Positions 35,038 to 43,684 of a DNA stretch of 64,000 nt are shown one piece after another. The notes beneath the pieces were generated by a model that was given only the letters and a program-made list of their open reading frames with translations, searched no databases and was not told where the DNA came from. Each line of letters opens with the position of its first letter. Position 1 is the first letter of the stretch. This DNA comes from Pseudobutyrivibrio sp. YE44. Lineage in GTDB: Bacteria; Bacillota; Clostridia; Lachnospirales; Lachnospiraceae. Location: positions 1-64,000 of the forward strand of contig NZ_FMXT01000006.1 of assembly GCF_900104335.1 (NCBI RefSeq), read 5' to 3'. A program made the position numbers and the translations under genes.

Positions 35038-36336
35038 ATGAGCATAAATGATAGAATATTTGAAAAGATAAATGAAAAGGGATTTACACAAAAAGAGTTT
35101 TCAAAGTTGTCAGGAATTCCTGAGAGCACAGTTAGTGATTGGAAGCGTCACGGTAAAGTTCCAAGCTCTGACAAGCTTTTAAAAATCAGTCGGACTCTTG
35201 GAATCAGCCTCTATGAGCTTTTAATGGATGAAGATGAGCTGGAAACATCTGGAAGTCTAGAAGTTGAACAGCTTCTTACTGATGATGAACAGAACATAAT
35301 TGAAATCTATAGAGCAGTATCTGCTCCTAGCAAAAAAGCAATAATCTCCTATTTTGAAAAGCTTAGCAACATGTTGGAGGATGGAGAAAATCATACTCAA
35401 AGAAAAAGCAATAAGCTTTCAAAAAAGCAAGAATGCTTTGAAACAGACGCTGAATTATTGCAAAAGAAGATGTTAACTCGAAAGCTTCGTAAGCTTGCTA
35501 GGCTGGACAGAGTTAAGTTGGATGAATCAGAACATGATTCTAAGCTTAATTTACATCTCTTCAAATACTTAGACTATGTAGGAGTAGAAAAGCTGGATTA
35601 TATTAAGGATTATCTCTCGCACATTCAGCCCTTCATGCTCACAGAAATAAGGTCACAGGAAAAGTTTGATAATGCTATTTGTGTATTGGATGGAGGTTAC
35701 AGGATATCAGTCTACATAAAGGTTGATGCCACCAAAGGTGAGGAAGTCATTGTATCCTTCCATGAGAATAACAAAGGTGGGATAGCTAGAGCTAGCAAGA
35801 GGGCAAAGAACCTGACTAAGGTATATGTGTTTGCGGATAATATTGGCTCTCATCTGATTGGAAGTGATTCATATACTATAGACCTTTTTATTACCAGAGG
35901 AATCAAGACTTTCCCTATAAGCACCATAGCTCAGAAGTATGATGATGAGGGATTTTTGGTCAGCTTGGCAGAGCTTGAAAGGGAAATATGCAATGTAGCC
36001 AATCAGTATTTGGAGGATATATACACAACGGACCTAGACTTTTCGGAAGTGGATCGATTCTCTAGCATGTACGAGCTTTCATTTACATCCTTTGGACAGG
36101 ATTGCTTATCAAATATATCTTTGCTCATAGATAGCTCACTTATTCAGCAGACAACATTAGGAAGGCAGATTGCGGATGCAGCAATTGTGATATATTGTAA
36201 TTCATTGGGAATAACAGAGGCAGATAAGAAAGAATTGTTAGATACTCTTAAAGCCAGATTTGCTGTTAATTCATCTAGGGCAATCCCATTAATCCTTCAA
36301 CGTATAGAAATGAATCTTATTGCAGAGGAAATATAA
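35038..36336 (+). CDS. XRE-family transcriptional regulator with large C-terminal domain
   Basis: A 432-residue protein. Residues 1-65 are a Cro/CI-type helix-turn-helix (GFTQKEFSKLSGIPESTVSDWKR). A Lys-rich linker follows (about 115-150), then a roughly 280-residue C-terminal domain of unknown family, probably for ligand or protein sensing. ATG 35038 is chosen because the helix-turn-helix alignment begins there; the upstream in-frame start would read through the operator. Twin palindromes in its promoter suggest autoregulation. The MATE exporter gene follows after 10 bases and may be its target. Confidence 0.8.
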   Translation: MSINDRIFEKINEKGFTQKEFSKLSGIPESTVSDWKRHGKVPSSDKLLKISRTLGISLYELLMDEDELETSGSLEVEQLLTDDEQNIIEIYRAVSAPSKKAIISYFEKLSNMLEDGENHTQRKSNKLSKKQECFETDAELLQKKMLTRKLRKLARLDRVKLDESEHDSKLNLHLFKYLDYVGVEKLDYIKDYLSHIQPFMLTEIRSQEKFDNAICVLDGGYRISVYIKVDATKGEEVIVSFHENNKGGIARASKRAKNLTKVYVFADNIGSHLIGSDSYTIDLFITRGIKTFPISTIAQKYDDEGFLVSLAELEREICNVANQYLEDIYTTDLDFSEVDRFSSMYELSFTSFGQDCLSNISLLIDSSLIQQTTLGRQIADAAIVIYCNSLGITEADKKELLDTLKARFAVNSSRAIPLILQRIEMNLIAEEI

Positions 36337-36346
36337 TAATAAAATT

Positions 36347-37711
36347 ATGGACACAACAAAGGAAACAAAACAAGACAAAAGAATATACACACTTAGTCAA
36401 GAGGCACCTGCCAAAGCAGTAGTAAAGCTGGGCGTGCCTCTTATTATGGGCATGATGATAATGGTGCTTTACAACTTAGTTGATACATATTTCATCGGCC
36501 TGATGCATGATGATTACCAGTTGGCAGCTGTGAACTTAGCATATCCTACAATGATGATTTCGATTGCCATCTCAAACATGGTTGGCACAGGTGCAGCTTC
36601 TCTGATAGCGCGAAGCTTTGGCGCAGGTAATAAGGAGAAAGCTTGCCACACACTTACGGTTGGATTCACTCTCACAGTTTTAAACAGTTTGTTGGTCACC
36701 GTGATTGGTATCGCATTGCTTCCACAGATTGTTACCGGACTTGGAGCAAAGGCAAACACCTTTGAATATACCAGCCAGTACACCTTTATTATCTTGCTTG
36801 GAAGCATTTTTACCATGGGAAATTATACCTTTGGTCAGCTTCTTAGAGCTGAAGGTTCTGCAAAGTATTCCATCATTGGGATGGTTTTAGGAACCGTGGT
36901 AAACATCATCTTAGATCCAGTTTTCATCTTTGTTTTAGGCATGGAAATTCGAGGCGCTGCAATAGCCACAATCCTTGGAAACGCTGCTGGAATGGTGGCA
37001 TCTATCTTGCTTTATGCTTCAGGAAAATCACTTTTGAAGCCTAGTGCAAAGTACATACTTCCAACAAAAGAAATACTTAGAGAAATCTTTTGGGTAGGCG
37101 TGCCTGCCACCCTTGAAACACTGTTGACTTCAGTGGCTTATATCATAAACAACAACCTGGCTGTAGGCTATGGTGAGCTTACAGTTGCAGCAATGGGCGT
37201 GGCCCAGAAGATACTCTCTCTTGGAAATTATATTTATCAGGGCTTTGCTGCTGGAACACAGCCTCTTATGGGGTACAACTATGGTGCAAAGAACTATAAA
37301 CGAATGCTTAGCATCTTAAAATCAGGCGTGATGGTTGTAAGCTCTGTGGAGCTTTGCGTCATGGCTATTTTCGGAATCTTTGCTCCAAATCTCATCAGCC
37401 TATTCACCCAGTCACCAGATGTTATCGCAACTGGTGCAAAGGTCCTTAGAACCATCATGTGTATCCTTCCTTTTGTTGGTGCAATCTCCATGAGCCGCAC
37501 CTCCTTCCAGGCCATGGGTAAGCCTCAATTCGCATTTACGATAACAGCTGTTCGACAGCTGTTCCTTTACATGCCAATGCTTTGGCTGTTGAATCATTTA
37601 TTTGGATTCAATGGCATGATCTGGGCCCAGCCTGTAACAGAGGTTATTATGATGGTGGTTTCAGTGACCTTGTTGTATAAGGTTATTTCGTGGTTTGAAA
37701 GAAAGGTGTAG
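36347..37711 (+). CDS. MATE family efflux transporter
   Basis: About 454 residues with twelve predicted TM helices in two related halves. Typical MATE elements include AVVKLGVPLIMGMM at TM1, GTGAASLIARSFGAGN after TM2 and the second-half counterpart AAGTQPLMGYNYGAKN. It would export cationic compounds or drugs using Na+ or H+. ATG 36347 is chosen for the normal MATE N-terminus; the ribosome site (GAGGAAA) is in the end of the regulator gene, so translation is coupled. It is probably controlled with the XRE regulator. Confidence 0.92.
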   Translation: MDTTKETKQDKRIYTLSQEAPAKAVVKLGVPLIMGMMIMVLYNLVDTYFIGLMHDDYQLAAVNLAYPTMMISIAISNMVGTGAASLIARSFGAGNKEKACHTLTVGFTLTVLNSLLVTVIGIALLPQIVTGLGAKANTFEYTSQYTFIILLGSIFTMGNYTFGQLLRAEGSAKYSIIGMVLGTVVNIILDPVFIFVLGMEIRGAAIATILGNAAGMVASILLYASGKSLLKPSAKYILPTKEILREIFWVGVPATLETLLTSVAYIINNNLAVGYGELTVAAMGVAQKILSLGNYIYQGFAAGTQPLMGYNYGAKNYKRMLSILKSGVMVVSSVELCVMAIFGIFAPNLISLFTQSPDVIATGAKVLRTIMCILPFVGAISMSRTSFQAMGKPQFAFTITAVRQLFLYMPMLWLLNHLFGFNGMIWAQPVTEVIMMVVSVTLLYKVISWFERKV

Positions 37712-37791
37712 CTGGCCATGAGAAGCAAGATGAAATTAGGTGTTGCATCCTATGAAAAGAAGTATGGATTGTAATACAAAGATGAGAGGTT

Positions 37792-37910
37792 CATTTTATG
37801 AAAAAAGAATAGGTTATGTTGTTAAAAAAATGGTTTTAACATTTTATAAAAAATAGAATAAGTTATGTTGTTAGAAAAAATGGTGGCAATATTTTATGAA
37901 AAATAAATTA
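37792..37910 (+). repeat. 48-50-bp tandem repeat covering a duplicated gene start
   Basis: The unit cattttatraaaaaa... through ...atgttgttaraaaaaatggt occurs at 37792-37839 and 37840-37889, with a partial third copy from 37890 that contains the real ATG (37896). The first copy still carries ATG but stops after four codons; the second has lost it. The rest of the 37712-37895 gap shows nothing else clear. Confidence 0.7.
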
Positions 37911-38381
37911 GAGTTTGCTGTAAAAAAAGTAAGTGTTGTGACGTTTCTGTATTTTGTTGTTTTTTTGATGATGGCTGTTATTTGCCATTTTGCTGGATGG
38001 AGATTGCGGGCCTGGTTTGTGCAGATGTCAGTAATATTCATGGGCGTAGCATTTTTTATAGGAATAATAATGAGTTTGCTCAAAAGTGCATCGTCCATAA
38101 AGTATATATTTGTAGTTTTATTTTGTTTTGCAGCATTTATTATAGGCGGCATATTTTTGTTTTTTATGCGTGTGTCATTGGGCGAGGAAGCAGTAGTGAC
38201 TCGTGATGGTAAAAAATATGTTGCCGCAAGAACTGAGCTGATGGGTGTAACTGTAAAATATTATGAATATAAGAATTTCCTTGTGTCAGGAAATGTTGTA
38301 CGTATAAAAGAGTTTTATGATTTCACTGCTGATGAATACAATGATAATCCTGTGACGACTTATTATGATGAAGAGGGATAG
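37896..38381 (+). CDS. Small membrane protein, unknown
   Basis: A 161-residue protein with three predicted TM helices (about 14-32, 41-62, 68-88) and a C-terminal soluble part of about 70 residues with beta strands. No known family. Its leader is a tandem repeat that duplicates the start region, so the ribosome site has been copied or slipped; no strong Shine-Dalgarno is seen. It stands alone between the MATE gene and the hairpin-repeat array. Confidence 0.55.
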   Translation: MKNKLEFAVKKVSVVTFLYFVVFLMMAVICHFAGWRLRAWFVQMSVIFMGVAFFIGIIMSLLKSASSIKYIFVVLFCFAAFIIGGIFLFFMRVSLGEEAVVTRDGKKYVAARTELMGVTVKYYEYKNFLVSGNVVRIKEFYDFTADEYNDNPVTTYYDEEG

Positions 38382-38431
38382 AGAGAAAACTGAATAAGTA
38401 GATGCTTTCTAGAAAGTAAAACCATAGGTCA

Positions 38432-38778
38432 TTTTACTACCTGTAGAGAAAATCTGTTTATTAGGTAGTAAATTGCTTGAGCATTTTACTACCTGTGGAG
38501 AGAATTTGTTTCTAGGAAGTAAGATCACTGGTTCTTTTACTATCTGTGGAGGAATTCTGCTTTCAGGTAGTAAAACCATTGGTCATATTACTGCCTGTGG
38601 AAAGATTTTGTTTCTAGGAAGTAAAATGCTTGGGCTTTTTACTGCCTGTAGAGAGAATCTGTTTTTAGGAAGTAAAATCACTGGTTCTTTTACTGCCTGT
38701 GGAGAGAATTTGTTTCTGGGCAGTAAAATCATGCTCCTTTTTACTACTTGCTACAAGAATCTGCTCCCAGGTAGTAAT
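38432..38778 (+). repeat. Hairpin-repeat array A (seven 51-bp units)
   Basis: Seven units of about 51 bases, each with TTTTACTACCTG, an 18-20-base loop like TGGAGAGAATTTGTTTCT, and AGGTAGTAAAA, which pairs with the first arm; short spacers such as CACTGGTTC join them. Stems start near 38432, 38484, 38534, 38587, 38637, 38688 and 38740. In unit 6 both arms changed together (ACTGCC with GGCAGT), which supports selection on base pairing. An open frame runs through the array only because 51 is a multiple of three. A sister array in opposite orientation is at 43204-43498. Confidence 0.85.
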
Positions 38779-38883
38779 AGCTCCACCCATGCTAGATATG
38801 CTCTGGATGATAAATTGTCATCCAGAGCTTTTTGTTGCTTTACAAGGATTAATAAACTATAATTCAGCATAATATAATTAAAG

Positions 38884-39060
38884 ATTCTTGTTGGCAATTC
38901 CTTGTTCTTCCAGCAAGAAGTCATAGGTTTTTGATTTTCATCAGAAAATCAAGAACCGGAGATGGACCAATATTTTCTGAAAGAAAATGTTGCTCTACAA
39001 AGCAGAGTTCTTGTGGGCTTTTTCCTTAAGTAGCACACAAGAAGTCATAGATTATGATTT
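38884..39060 (+). promoter_or_regulatory. Tandem structured leader before the DUF4430-ECF genes
   Basis: Two related units lie about 125 bases apart: each has TTCTTGTKGG, a loop, the complement ...CAAGAA, and then GTCATAG (AAGAAGTCATAGG near 38920; AAGAAGTCATAGA near 39041). The first is followed by two further hairpins, TTGATTTTC/GAAAATCAA and ATTTTCT/AGAAAAT. Repeated, conserved stems upstream of a transporter gene suggest a cis-acting RNA. It matches no riboswitch I recognise; the cobalamin consensus was looked for and is absent. Confidence 0.45.
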
Positions 39061-39151
39061 CCCACAGAAAAACAAATAGAAATTGATGGATAAAAACTTA
39101 ACTGATTGTTTAGAATATTATCCATAAAAATAATAATGAAACAGGAGAATA

Positions 39152-39577
39152 ATGATGGAAAAGAAAAGTTCAAAGAAAATAGTAATTGGTGCGGTAGTAT
39201 TAGCGGTTTTAATTGCGGTATTCGCATTATGCTACAACAAGTTTGCTGCAAAGGGCACTGCTGGTGACAAGGCAATTGTTATCGAGGTAGTGGATTCGAA
39301 TGGTGACAGCAAAGAGTATGATGTAAACACTGATGCTGAGTATTTGAAGGATGCCATGGATGAGTTGGCTGAAAGCGACAGCAGTTTTTCATTTAGTGGT
39401 GAAGACGGCGATTATGGTCTCATGGTTCAGGTAATCAACGATGAGCAGGCTATTTTTGAAAAGGATGGTGCTTACTGGGCACTTTATGTAAATGGTGAGT
39501 ACGGTCAGTATGGTGTGACTGAGCAGCCTGTAGTTGATGGTGATACCTACACTTGGACTTATGAAGCAGCTCAATAA
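39152..39577 (+). CDS. DUF4430 (transcobalamin-like) membrane-anchored protein
   Basis: A 141-residue protein with an N-terminal TM anchor (about 9-26) and an outer DUF4430 domain: VIEVVDSNGDSKEYDV, TDAEYLKDAMDEL, then YWALYVNGEYGQYGV and the final DGDTYTWTYE. DUF4430 is a beta-grasp domain related to the C-terminal part of transcobalamin. ATG 39152 and ATG 39155 are both possible (GGAG just upstream). It sits directly before an ECF transporter S-component, so it is probably the extracellular capture or accessory part for the same vitamin-like ligand. Confidence 0.85.
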   Translation: MMEKKSSKKIVIGAVVLAVLIAVFALCYNKFAAKGTAGDKAIVIEVVDSNGDSKEYDVNTDAEYLKDAMDELAESDSSFSFSGEDGDYGLMVQVINDEQAIFEKDGAYWALYVNGEYGQYGVTEQPVVDGDTYTWTYEAAQ

Positions 39578-39578
39578 A

Positions 39579-40103
39579 ATGAACAACAAGCCCTGCTTTG
39601 AAGCTAGAGATATAGCTATGGCAGGGCTTATGATTGCAGTAATTGAAGTTTGCAAGGCGGCACTTAGTTTCTTGCCTAATATCGAGCTGACTACCTTCTG
39701 GTTGATTATGTTCACACTTTATTTTGGTAGGAAGGTGATGGCGGTAGTTCCAGCCTTCATTTTGGTGGAGGGCATTGTTTATGGAATGAATACCTGGTGG
39801 ATAATGTATCTTTATATCTGGCCTCTACTGGTATTGCTAACATGGTTGTTTAGGAAAGAAGATTCAGCCCTGTTCTGGGCAATCTTTTCTGGAATATTTG
39901 GACTTTGCTTTGGAATGCTTTGCTCCATCACGTACTTCTTTATAGGATTTAGTTCTGGTGGAATAGCAGCAGGCTTCAACACAGCTTTTCCATGGTGGAT
40001 TTCTGGAATAATGTGGGATATGGTGCATTGTGTTGGAAACTTTGTGTTTATGCTAGTGCTTTATATTCCAATTAAAAATGTGATGAAGAGATTTAGTTAT
40101 TGA
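39579..40103 (+). CDS. ECF transporter S-component
   Basis: About 174 residues with five or six TM helices and the small, very hydrophobic layout of ECF substrate-binding (S) subunits, starting with RDIAMAGLMIAVIEVCKAAL. ECF importers take up vitamins or metals using shared EcfA/A'/T modules, not encoded in this window. The partner DUF4430 gene suggests a corrinoid-like substrate, but this is an inference. ATG 39579 follows the DUF4430 stop by one base; an in-frame ATG at 39561 is an alternative. Confidence 0.8.
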   Translation: MNNKPCFEARDIAMAGLMIAVIEVCKAALSFLPNIELTTFWLIMFTLYFGRKVMAVVPAFILVEGIVYGMNTWWIMYLYIWPLLVLLTWLFRKEDSALFWAIFSGIFGLCFGMLCSITYFFIGFSSGGIAAGFNTAFPWWISGIMWDMVHCVGNFVFMLVLYIPIKNVMKRFSY

Positions 40104-40113
40104 GGTGACTTCA

Positions 40114-40911
40114 GTGAAGAAAAATGGACAAGTAAAAGTTGGCAACACAGATATGTATTATGCAGCCTTTGGAGAGGGCGAGAAAATCCTAGTTGTTTTA
40201 CCTGGATTGTCTGATGGCTTGTGGACTGTGAAGGGAAAAGCTTGGCTTTTAGCTGGCAGCTACAAGCATTTTTTCAAAGACTATACGGTGTACATGTTTA
40301 GCAGAAAGAATGATCTTCCTGACAATTATTCCATCAAGGAAATGGCGGATGATCAAGCTGAGGCCATGAAGAACCTTGGAATAACCAAAGCCATAGTTTT
40401 GGGCGTATCTCAAGGAGGAATGATATCCCAATACTTGGCTGCAAACCATTCTAAGTTGGTTGAAAAATTGATTCTTGTGGTGACAGCACCCTATGCTAAC
40501 GAAACCATCAAGACCGTTGTGTCAAAATGGATTGATATGACAAGCACTTCCACTCACACGGAGCTTATGCTTGATACTGCAGAAAAGGTATACACAAAAG
40601 CATTTAATGAAAAGAATAAGAAATATCTTCCAGCTCTTGCTAGATTCACAAAACCTGCAACCTACGATAGATTTCTTAAAAACGCATATGCGATATTGGA
40701 GTTTGATGCAAGAGAAGAGTTATCAAAGATTAAATGTCCAACCTACATCATGGCAGGAAACTGTGACAACACAGTAGGCAATGATGCACCTTATGAATTG
40801 AAGGCTGGCATTGCTAACAGTGAGATGCTAATCTTTGAAGGACTGGGCCATGGATTATTTGAAGAAGATAAAAGCTTCTATGATAAGGTTTTAGAATATT
40901 GTAATAGATAA
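40114..40911 (+). CDS. Alpha/beta hydrolase
   Basis: About 265 residues of alpha/beta-hydrolase fold. The nucleophile is in GVSQGGM (Ser near residue 99), the acid is probably Asp in GNCDNTVG and the His is in GLGHGLF near the C-terminus. An oxyanion-type LPGLSDG loop is near residue 32. Substrate cannot be told; it resembles the esterase/peptidase-like group. The start is a GTG at 40114 with GAGGTGA upstream; GTG at 40105 is less likely. It may be transcribed with the DUF4430-ECF pair. A strong terminator follows. Confidence 0.85.
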   Translation: MKKNGQVKVGNTDMYYAAFGEGEKILVVLPGLSDGLWTVKGKAWLLAGSYKHFFKDYTVYMFSRKNDLPDNYSIKEMADDQAEAMKNLGITKAIVLGVSQGGMISQYLAANHSKLVEKLILVVTAPYANETIKTVVSKWIDMTSTSTHTELMLDTAEKVYTKAFNEKNKKYLPALARFTKPATYDRFLKNAYAILEFDAREELSKIKCPTYIMAGNCDNTVGNDAPYELKAGIANSEMLIFEGLGHGLFEEDKSFYDKVLEYCNR

Positions 40912-40914
40912 ATG

Positions 40915-40946
40915 ATGGGGCTGCCGGTGCAGCCCCATTTTTTTAA
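40915..40946 (+). terminator. Rho-independent terminator after the hydrolase gene
   Basis: ATGGGGCTGC pairs with GCAGCCCCAT around a CGGT loop and is followed by seven T. Confidence 0.92.
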
Positions 40947-40990
40947 AGATTATTATTAATCATATAGAAGTTCATTTTATAAAGATAAAC

Positions 40991-42262
40991 TTATTTTTCA
41001 CTACTTATAGAGTTACTCTGTTTCAGTGGCGAAAAGTCTATCAGCATCTGCACTCTGTTATAATAATTGGACTCGGCTCCGCTGTGATCAATTTCTGCCC
41101 AGGCAATAATGCCTTTATCTGCCAGCTCTCGACCAACGCGAGTGTAGATTCCTTTGCCGCAGGTTTGTAAAGGCATGCATCCAAAGCTTTGAACCGCCAT
41201 AACCTTTGGGCAATCCTCCAGCAAGTGCCCTGCGCATTCCGCACCAATGAGCCAGCCATCCCCGATGTTATATTCCATGCTGATATATGGACGAACCTGC
41301 TCTTTCAGAGAAAGGAAATCATCCATAGAATAGAAACCATTTGCACGTATGGCGTCTATCATTGCTTTTTGAAGGTGATTGAAAAACTTTTGAGCCAGTT
41401 TATAGGCTGGTCTTAGTACAGACTTTTCCGTAAGTAGATGTGTATCAACATAGTACATGAGATACCAAGAAACGCCATTGGTATGTGATTCGCATCCTTG
41501 TTCTTCTAGATAATCAATCAAATTCCAATTTCCAAGATGGCTGTATTTATGAAAGATTTCTCCAACGATTCCAATGCGTTGTTTTCTTTTTTCGTTTAGA
41601 GAAATCTGGGCGAAGTCATCAGAAATTTCTTTGAATCTTCTTTTGATAGCTCTTATTGAAAGGTGTTTCCCGCAGCGCAAATCCTCTGACAAAACTGATA
41701 GCCAGTAATGGTATTTTTCTTGTGTTTGACCATGTGTGATTTCATTAGGACGCAAGTGATGCAAAAGTAGCATCAAGATGTCGCCATAATATATGGACAC
41801 CAGTCCGCGCCAGGCCATAGCGGGTGAAACATTTATGGTCTCGCTTTTCTCTATTCCACGCACATTAATATTTACGACTGGAACCTGCTCAAAGCCAGCT
41901 TTCTTTAAGGCTCGCTTTATGGTTGTGATGTAGTTGGATCCTCGGCATGCATCTCCTGCGGTGGCCATCAAAACCCTGGTTTTGCTTAAATCATATTTAC
42001 CAGATTGCAAAGCATCTATTATCTGTCCAGAGTTGCATATTGCCGGATAGCACATATCATTGTTTACATATTTAAGGCCAACATTAATAATGCCATCTTC
42101 ATTATCCAAAATGATTGGATGATATTCCTTTGAGCAAAAGGCATACTTCATCAATGGAAAATGAAAATCCAGCATAGATGGTATCAGCAAAATATATTTT
42201 TCATTGTTATTAGTCTCATCAATTTTGTACATACTAGTTATCTTTGTTTTAAGCCATACCAT
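40991..42262 (-). CDS. Stand-alone 2-hydroxyacyl-CoA dehydratase/activase-related protein (DUF2229-like)
   Basis: A 423-residue cytoplasmic protein resembling the C-terminal part of the large acyl-CoA dehydratase-activase fusions (DUF2229 plus HgdB-like region). Conserved Cys sites fit a [4Fe-4S] cluster: NDMCYPAICNSG, DACRGSNY, ECAGH and CMPLQTCGKG. The ASKHA ATPase domains that normally precede this region are absent. It may act with an activase encoded elsewhere or be a repurposed Fe-S protein. The proper start is uncertain (ATG 42232 also possible). No pathway partner is nearby. Confidence 0.65.
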   Translation of the reverse strand: MVWLKTKITSMYKIDETNNNEKYILLIPSMLDFHFPLMKYAFCSKEYHPIILDNEDGIINVGLKYVNNDMCYPAICNSGQIIDALQSGKYDLSKTRVLMATAGDACRGSNYITTIKRALKKAGFEQVPVVNINVRGIEKSETINVSPAMAWRGLVSIYYGDILMLLLHHLRPNEITHGQTQEKYHYWLSVLSEDLRCGKHLSIRAIKRRFKEISDDFAQISLNEKRKQRIGIVGEIFHKYSHLGNWNLIDYLEEQGCESHTNGVSWYLMYYVDTHLLTEKSVLRPAYKLAQKFFNHLQKAMIDAIRANGFYSMDDFLSLKEQVRPYISMEYNIGDGWLIGAECAGHLLEDCPKVMAVQSFGCMPLQTCGKGIYTRVGRELADKGIIAWAEIDHSGAESNYYNRVQMLIDFSPLKQSNSISSEK

Positions 42263-42328
42263 TTTTGTCCAGGCTTGTTATCATTGTCTTTAGTTCTACC
42301 AGTATAGAACATTCTATTGTTGAATGAA

Positions 42329-42787
42329 TTAGCCTTGCTTAAAAACAGCACCATTCCAGCGTTCTTTGTTCAGGACATATCTTAGGCTAAAATCTTCATC
42401 CATAATAAATTTATGATTGCTAATATCAATAGTACCAAATAGTATCTTCTTTTTTAACATAAATTCAATTTCATTTGTCACTGTATCACGGTCGCGTCTG
42501 ACAGCTTTGCTGTATTCGACAAAAGTATACTCAGGATGATTAACCATTAATGGACCATATTCCTGCAGACACTCAGCAGCCTTTGTGGTTCCTCTTGCTT
42601 TGAACACCAGAAGAAACCCAATAAACCATAAAGGGATTGTGACAATAAATACTCTAATGTCTGGCTCGCATACGGCTATTGTGGATGCCATCATTAAAAT
42701 GATAAAGGCAAGCAGCTTCTCCCAGAAAGCTAGCTCTATTGAAATATATGCTTTAAGGTTTTTTTTACGATTTTGCTTATTCAACAT
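42329..42787 (-). CDS. Membrane protein of unknown function with C-terminal winged-helix-like part
   Basis: About 152 residues. Two TM helices (about 25-62) are followed by a soluble domain of about 90 residues with a helix-turn-helix-like arrangement (EYSKAVRRDRDTVTNEIEFMLKKKI) ending in a hairpin strand. AAGGA lies 9 bases before the ATG at 42787. It overlaps the zinc-ribbon gene by 11 bases on the same strand, so the two are translated together. Function unknown. Confidence 0.6.
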   Translation of the reverse strand: MLNKQNRKKNLKAYISIELAFWEKLLAFIILMMASTIAVCEPDIRVFIVTIPLWFIGFLLVFKARGTTKAAECLQEYGPLMVNHPEYTFVEYSKAVRRDRDTVTNEIEFMLKKKILFGTIDISNHKFIMDEDFSLRYVLNKERWNGAVFKQG

Positions 42788-43064
42788 ACTTTTCAATCCT
42801 TGCTGCAGATAATTCAGCAGCTCCTTTGTTATCTTTATAATGCTTAATATCTGAATGCTTAATTCTTATCTCATATGTGCATCGAGGGCATGCTAATTTG
42901 TATTTGATACTTACAGGGAAAATGGGAATGAAAAATAGAGTGAAGTATTCTGAATACTTGATTATCCTGTGCTTGGTCTTGTAGCAACAATTCATGCATT
43001 GCTCTTCATGCGCTATTGTCAAAATCACATCATTATATTTTTTGAAACCTTTGATTATGAACAT
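42777..43064 (-). CDS. Zinc-ribbon protein
   Basis: A 95-residue protein with two Cys pairs in zinc-ribbon arrangement, CMNCCY near residue 23 and CPRC near 59, enclosing a hydrophobic YFTLFFIPIFPVS strand typical of small zinc-ribbon family proteins. A basic, helical tail follows. It precedes and overlaps the membrane protein gene by 11 bases, so the two probably act together. Function unknown. Confidence 0.7.
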   Translation of the reverse strand: MFIIKGFKKYNDVILTIAHEEQCMNCCYKTKHRIIKYSEYFTLFFIPIFPVSIKYKLACPRCTYEIRIKHSDIKHYKDNKGAAELSAARIEKYVE

Positions 43065-43203
43065 ATGTAGAGTGCTCCTTATGTAAATCTCCCTTAATCA
43101 ATAGGAGCAAGTGTATCAACCAAAGCGGTGGCTGTCAATAAAGATACCGACTTATGACAAAAAACGCTTTGTTTTGGCAAGAAAATCCATTTTGTGGATT
43201 GAA

Positions 43204-43498
43204 TTTACTACCTAGAAACAAAAACTCTGTACAGGTAGTAAAAAGAGCAGATATTTTACTACCTGGAAACAAAATCTTTCTACAGATAGTAAAAATAGCC
43301 AGCAAATTACTACCTAGAAAAAGAATCTTTCTACAGGTAGTAAAAAGAGCAGGCAAATTACTACCCAGAAACAGAATCTCTCTGCAGGTAGTAAAAATAG
43401 CCAGCAAATTACTACCCAGAAACAGAATCTCTCTGCAGGTAGTAAAAAGAGCAGACATTTTACTACCTAGAAAAAGAATCTCTTTATAGGTAGTAAAA
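43204..43498 (-). repeat. Hairpin-repeat array B (six 51-bp units)
   Basis: Read on the minus strand, six units have the same structure as array A: TTTTTACTACCTG, a loop such as CAGAGAGATTCTGTTTCTG, then GGTAGTAA. Period is again 51 bases. Spacers alternate between TTTGCTGGCTA-like and ATGTCTGCTC-like forms. Arrays A and B are inverted relative to each other and 4.4 kb apart. The 43065-43203 gap before it holds nothing else clear. Confidence 0.85.
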
Positions 43499-43521
43499 TC
43501 CCAGCAAGAGAATCCAAAAAC

Positions 43522-43619
43522 CAACTCCAACAAAACAACTTCAACAAAACAACCTCAACAAACTAACCTCAATAAATCAACTCCCGCAAGCCAACCTCAG
43601 TAAACCAACATCCCCACCC
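43522..43619 (+). repeat. 14-bp tandem repeat (seven copies), purine/C-rich strand
   Basis: Seven consecutive 14-base units beginning with CAACTCCAACAAAA, then CAACTTCAACAAAA, CAACCTCAACAAAC and progressively diverged forms to CAACATCCCCACCC. The plus strand has almost no G. Lies directly after hairpin array B. Confidence 0.85.
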
Positions 43620-43684
43620 TCCACAAACCCCAGTTTATTCACATTGTTATGCTATCATGAAATCCATAGATTGGAGATTGAGCT

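Noticed and set aside
38473-38862. 129-codon open frame through hairpin array A
   Set aside because: It exists because the unit is 51 bases long and lacks stops in this frame. No ribosome site, and the conservation follows base pairing rather than protein sequence.
38884-39060. Cobalamin riboswitch before the DUF4430-ECF genes
   Set aside because: No conserved core resembling the cobalamin box was found, only tandem stems of another type.
38432-43498. CRISPR arrays
   Set aside because: Units are internally palindromic, spacers are short and mutually similar, and no cas gene is present.
43135-43533. 132-codon minus-strand frame through hairpin array B
   Set aside because: Same reason as array A; the translated 17-residue repeat is a by-product of the period.
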